NCBI GenBank assembly: GCA_020425125.1
Contig: JAGQRV010000030.1
Span: 21,345-85,344 of the forward strand
Length of the DNA: 64,000 nt
Direction: 5' to 3'
DNA from: Paracoccaceae bacterium
GTDB taxonomy: Bacteria; Pseudomonadota; Alphaproteobacteria; Rhodobacterales; Rhodobacteraceae
The position numbers and the translations under genes are program-made. A model generated the notes under the pieces. It was not told the origin of the DNA. It did not search any database and worked only from the letters and a program-made list of their open reading frames with translations. Below, piece by piece: positions 62,476-64,000 of the stretch; within the stretch, counting starts at the first letter, position 1; every line of letters begins with the position of its first letter.

Positions 62476-63136
62476 CATCAACGGCGGACGCCGCCGCTTC
62501 ACCTTCCTGTGCTACGGCGACAGCAATACCCACGGCACCCGGCCGATGCGGCATCCCTCGGATCTGGCCCGCTATCGCGCGCACCGACGCTGGCCCGGCC
62601 GCCTCGCCACCGCGCTCAGCAGTTCGGCCAAGGTGATCGAGGCCGGCCATCCCGGCCGCACCACCGTGTTCGACGATCCCGTCGAGGGCGCGCACAAGAA
62701 CGGGCTGGCGATCCTGCCCGCGGTGCTCGAATCCCACCGTCCCGTCGACGTGGTGATCCTGATGCTCGGCACGAATGACGTGAAGCGGCGGTTCTCGGTC
62801 ACCCCCTGGGACATCTCGCGCGGCGTGGAGCGGCTGGTCCTGGCCATCGGGGCGTCGAATTGCGGCCGGGACGGAATGCCGCCCGGTGTCTTTCTCGTGT
62901 CGCCCGCCCCGATCATGGAGACCGGCTGCCTGGCGGAACAGTTCGAGGGCGGGGCCGAGAAGTCGCGCCGTTTGGCGGCGCATCTGGCCGAGGTCGCGCG
63001 TCTCCACGGCTGCGGGTTCCTCGATGCGGGCGCCCATGCCAGCGTCGACCCCGTCGACGGGGTGCACCTGTCGTCGGACAGCCATGCCGCCTTGGCCGAG
63101 GCGCTGGCCGCTGCGCTGCGGCCGCTGATCGACTGA
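62468..63136 (+). CDS. SGNH/GDSL hydrolase
   Basis: The 222-residue protein has block [16 protein letters not shown] (catalytic Ser in GDSN), block [15 protein letters not shown] and block [14 protein letters not shown] (Asp-x-x-His). No signal peptide, so it is cytoplasmic. Such enzymes remove acetyl or other acyl groups from sugars; in this operon it may deacylate an imported sugar. The start is TTG 62468, overlapping the ATPase gene by eight bases, chosen because it fits the conserved N-terminus. Confidence 0.85.
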   Translation: MADINGGRRRFTFLCYGDSNTHGTRPMRHPSDLARYRAHRRWPGRLATALSSSAKVIEAGHPGRTTVFDDPVEGAHKNGLAILPAVLESHRPVDVVILMLGTNDVKRRFSVTPWDISRGVERLVLAIGASNCGRDGMPPGVFLVSPAPIMETGCLAEQFEGGAEKSRRLAAHLAEVARLHGCGFLDAGAHASVDPVDGVHLSSDSHAALAEALAAALRPLID

Positions 63137-63205
63137 CCACGCGCCGCGGCGCAGTCCCGCACGAATTGCGGGCGCAGGATGGAACGAGGGAAGGGAGGCC
63201 CCGAC

Positions 63206-63670
63206 ATGCTCAAAGGCATCGATCCGCGACTGAACGCCGATGTGCTCGGGGCGCTGCGCGCCATGGGGCACGGCGATGTCCTGGTGCTGGCGGACACCAA
63301 TTTCCCTGCCGACTCGATTGCCCGGCAGACCGTGCTGGGGCGGCTCCTGCGAATGGACAACCTGACTTCGGCCGCAGCCGCGCAGGCGGTTCTGTCTGTG
63401 CTGCCGCTCGACACCTTCGTCGACGATTTCGCCGCCCGCATGGAGGTTGTCGGCGAGCCGCAGACGGTGCCGCCGGTCCAGGCCGAGGTCCAGGCCGAGA
63501 TCGACGCCGCCGAAGGGCGCGCGCGGCCCATGGTCGGGGTCGAACGGTTCGCCTTCTATGACCGTGCGCGCGACGCCTATGCGGTGATCCAGACCGGGGA
63601 ACTGCGCTTCTACGGCTGCTTCCTGTTCCGCAAGGGCGTGGTCCCGCCCCCTGATTCCGTCTCTGCCTGA
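63206..63670 (+). CDS. fucU: RbsD/FucU family sugar mutarotase
   Basis: The 154-residue protein shows LNADVLGALRAMGHGDVLVL and ADTNFPADSIA, the RbsD/FucU signature with the catalytic histidine in MGHGD. The length and the C-terminal GELRFYGCFLFRKG favour the FucU (L-fucose mutarotase) side, which would fit the fucose-type dehydrogenase and lactonase pair upstream. ATG 63206 follows GAAGGGAGG. Confidence 0.82.
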   Translation: MLKGIDPRLNADVLGALRAMGHGDVLVLADTNFPADSIARQTVLGRLLRMDNLTSAAAAQAVLSVLPLDTFVDDFAARMEVVGEPQTVPPVQAEVQAEIDAAEGRARPMVGVERFAFYDRARDAYAVIQTGELRFYGCFLFRKGVVPPPDSVSA

Positions 63671-63680
63671 GGAGATTGCC

Positions 63681-64000
63681 CATGTCCGGTCCCGTCGTCA
63701 TCCTGGGTGTCTTCGTCGCCGATACCGCCTACCGCGCCGAGCGCCAGCCGCGCATGGGCGAAACGCTGCTGGGCCAGAGCTTCGTGCTCGGGCCAGGGGG
63801 AAAGGGCTCGAACCAGGCTGTGGCCGCGGCCCGCGCGGGGGCCGAAACGCACATGCTGACCAAGCTCGGCCGCGACACCTTCGCCGAGATCGCCCTGAAA
63901 ATCTGGGCCGAGGCCGGGGTGACCCCGGTCGTTACCCAGCACGCCGACAGCTATACCGGGGCGGCCTATATCTTCGTCGAGGCCGCGACCGGCAACAATG
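63681..64000 (+). CDS. PfkB/ribokinase family carbohydrate kinase, partial
   Basis: The visible 106 residues (the gene runs off the right edge) begin PVVILGVFVADTAYRAE and contain the PfkB signature LGPGGKGSNQAVAAARAGA. These enzymes phosphorylate ribose, deoxyribose, ketoses or nucleosides. GAGGAG precedes the ATG. It is the fourth gene of the ATPase operon. Confidence 0.85.

Overview
The window is GC-rich, densely coded DNA that most likely comes from an alphaproteobacterial chromosome or large replicon of the Rhodobacteraceae type. The clues are a protein with a VPLPA-CTERM sorting tail, a phasin, a PuuD-type membrane urate hydroxylase, a hemP neighbourhood, betI-betB-betA beside a choX/choW/choV transporter, and many GTG/TTG starts with ATGA overlaps. 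I saw no tRNA, rRNA, CRISPR array, insertion sequence or phage gene. Assignments are from reading motifs; no search was run.

Layout. 0-7 kb: a partial phosphotransferase, a zinc alcohol dehydrogenase, a phasin, two alpha/beta hydrolases, and an arsenic operon (LMW-type arsenate reductase, aquaglyceroporin, glutaredoxin-type arsenate reductase). 7-12.5 kb: a complete peptide/opine-type ABC importer. 12.5-18.8 kb: purine catabolism from urate to glyoxylate (puuD, uraH, a puuE-uraD fusion, allA, allE) with a cytoplasmic PhoD-like protein. 19-23.4 kb: two SMP-30 proteins, a VPLPA-CTERM protein and an HTH protein. 23.4-24.3 kb: hemP with a short upstream reading frame. 24.3-29.1 kb: CoA transferase, a decayed reading frame, a hydratase/phosphotransacetylase fusion and acetate kinase. 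29.2-30.6 kb: a YbaY-NlpE-META fusion.

30.7-37.3 kb: a sugar-acid catabolic cluster (3-hydroxyisobutyrate dehydrogenase-like reductase, IlvD/Edd dehydratase, DUF1428, SDR, UxaA-type dehydratase, GntR regulator) bounded by two GGTATACC palindromes. 37.4-40.7 kb: a sulfotransferase-like protein, an aminotransferase and a ProC-like protein. 40.7-49.1 kb: choline uptake (two tandem choX, choW, choV, interrupted by a GST gene) and conversion to glycine betaine (betI, betB, betA).

49.2-64 kb is the most novel part: a GntR regulator, an aldo/keto reductase and amidohydrolase pair resembling L-fucose oxidation, a BtpA/SgcQ protein with an M42 peptidase/SgcX-like protein and an FGGY kinase, an esterase, a four-part carbohydrate ABC importer, a GDSL hydrolase, a FucU/RbsD mutarotase and a ribokinase-family enzyme. 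Four near-identical 16-bp palindromes (consensus GACATGCTAACATGTC) lie in front of its transcription units and define a probable regulon. A DUF1127 gene and a ccdA-ccdB pair sit inside it.
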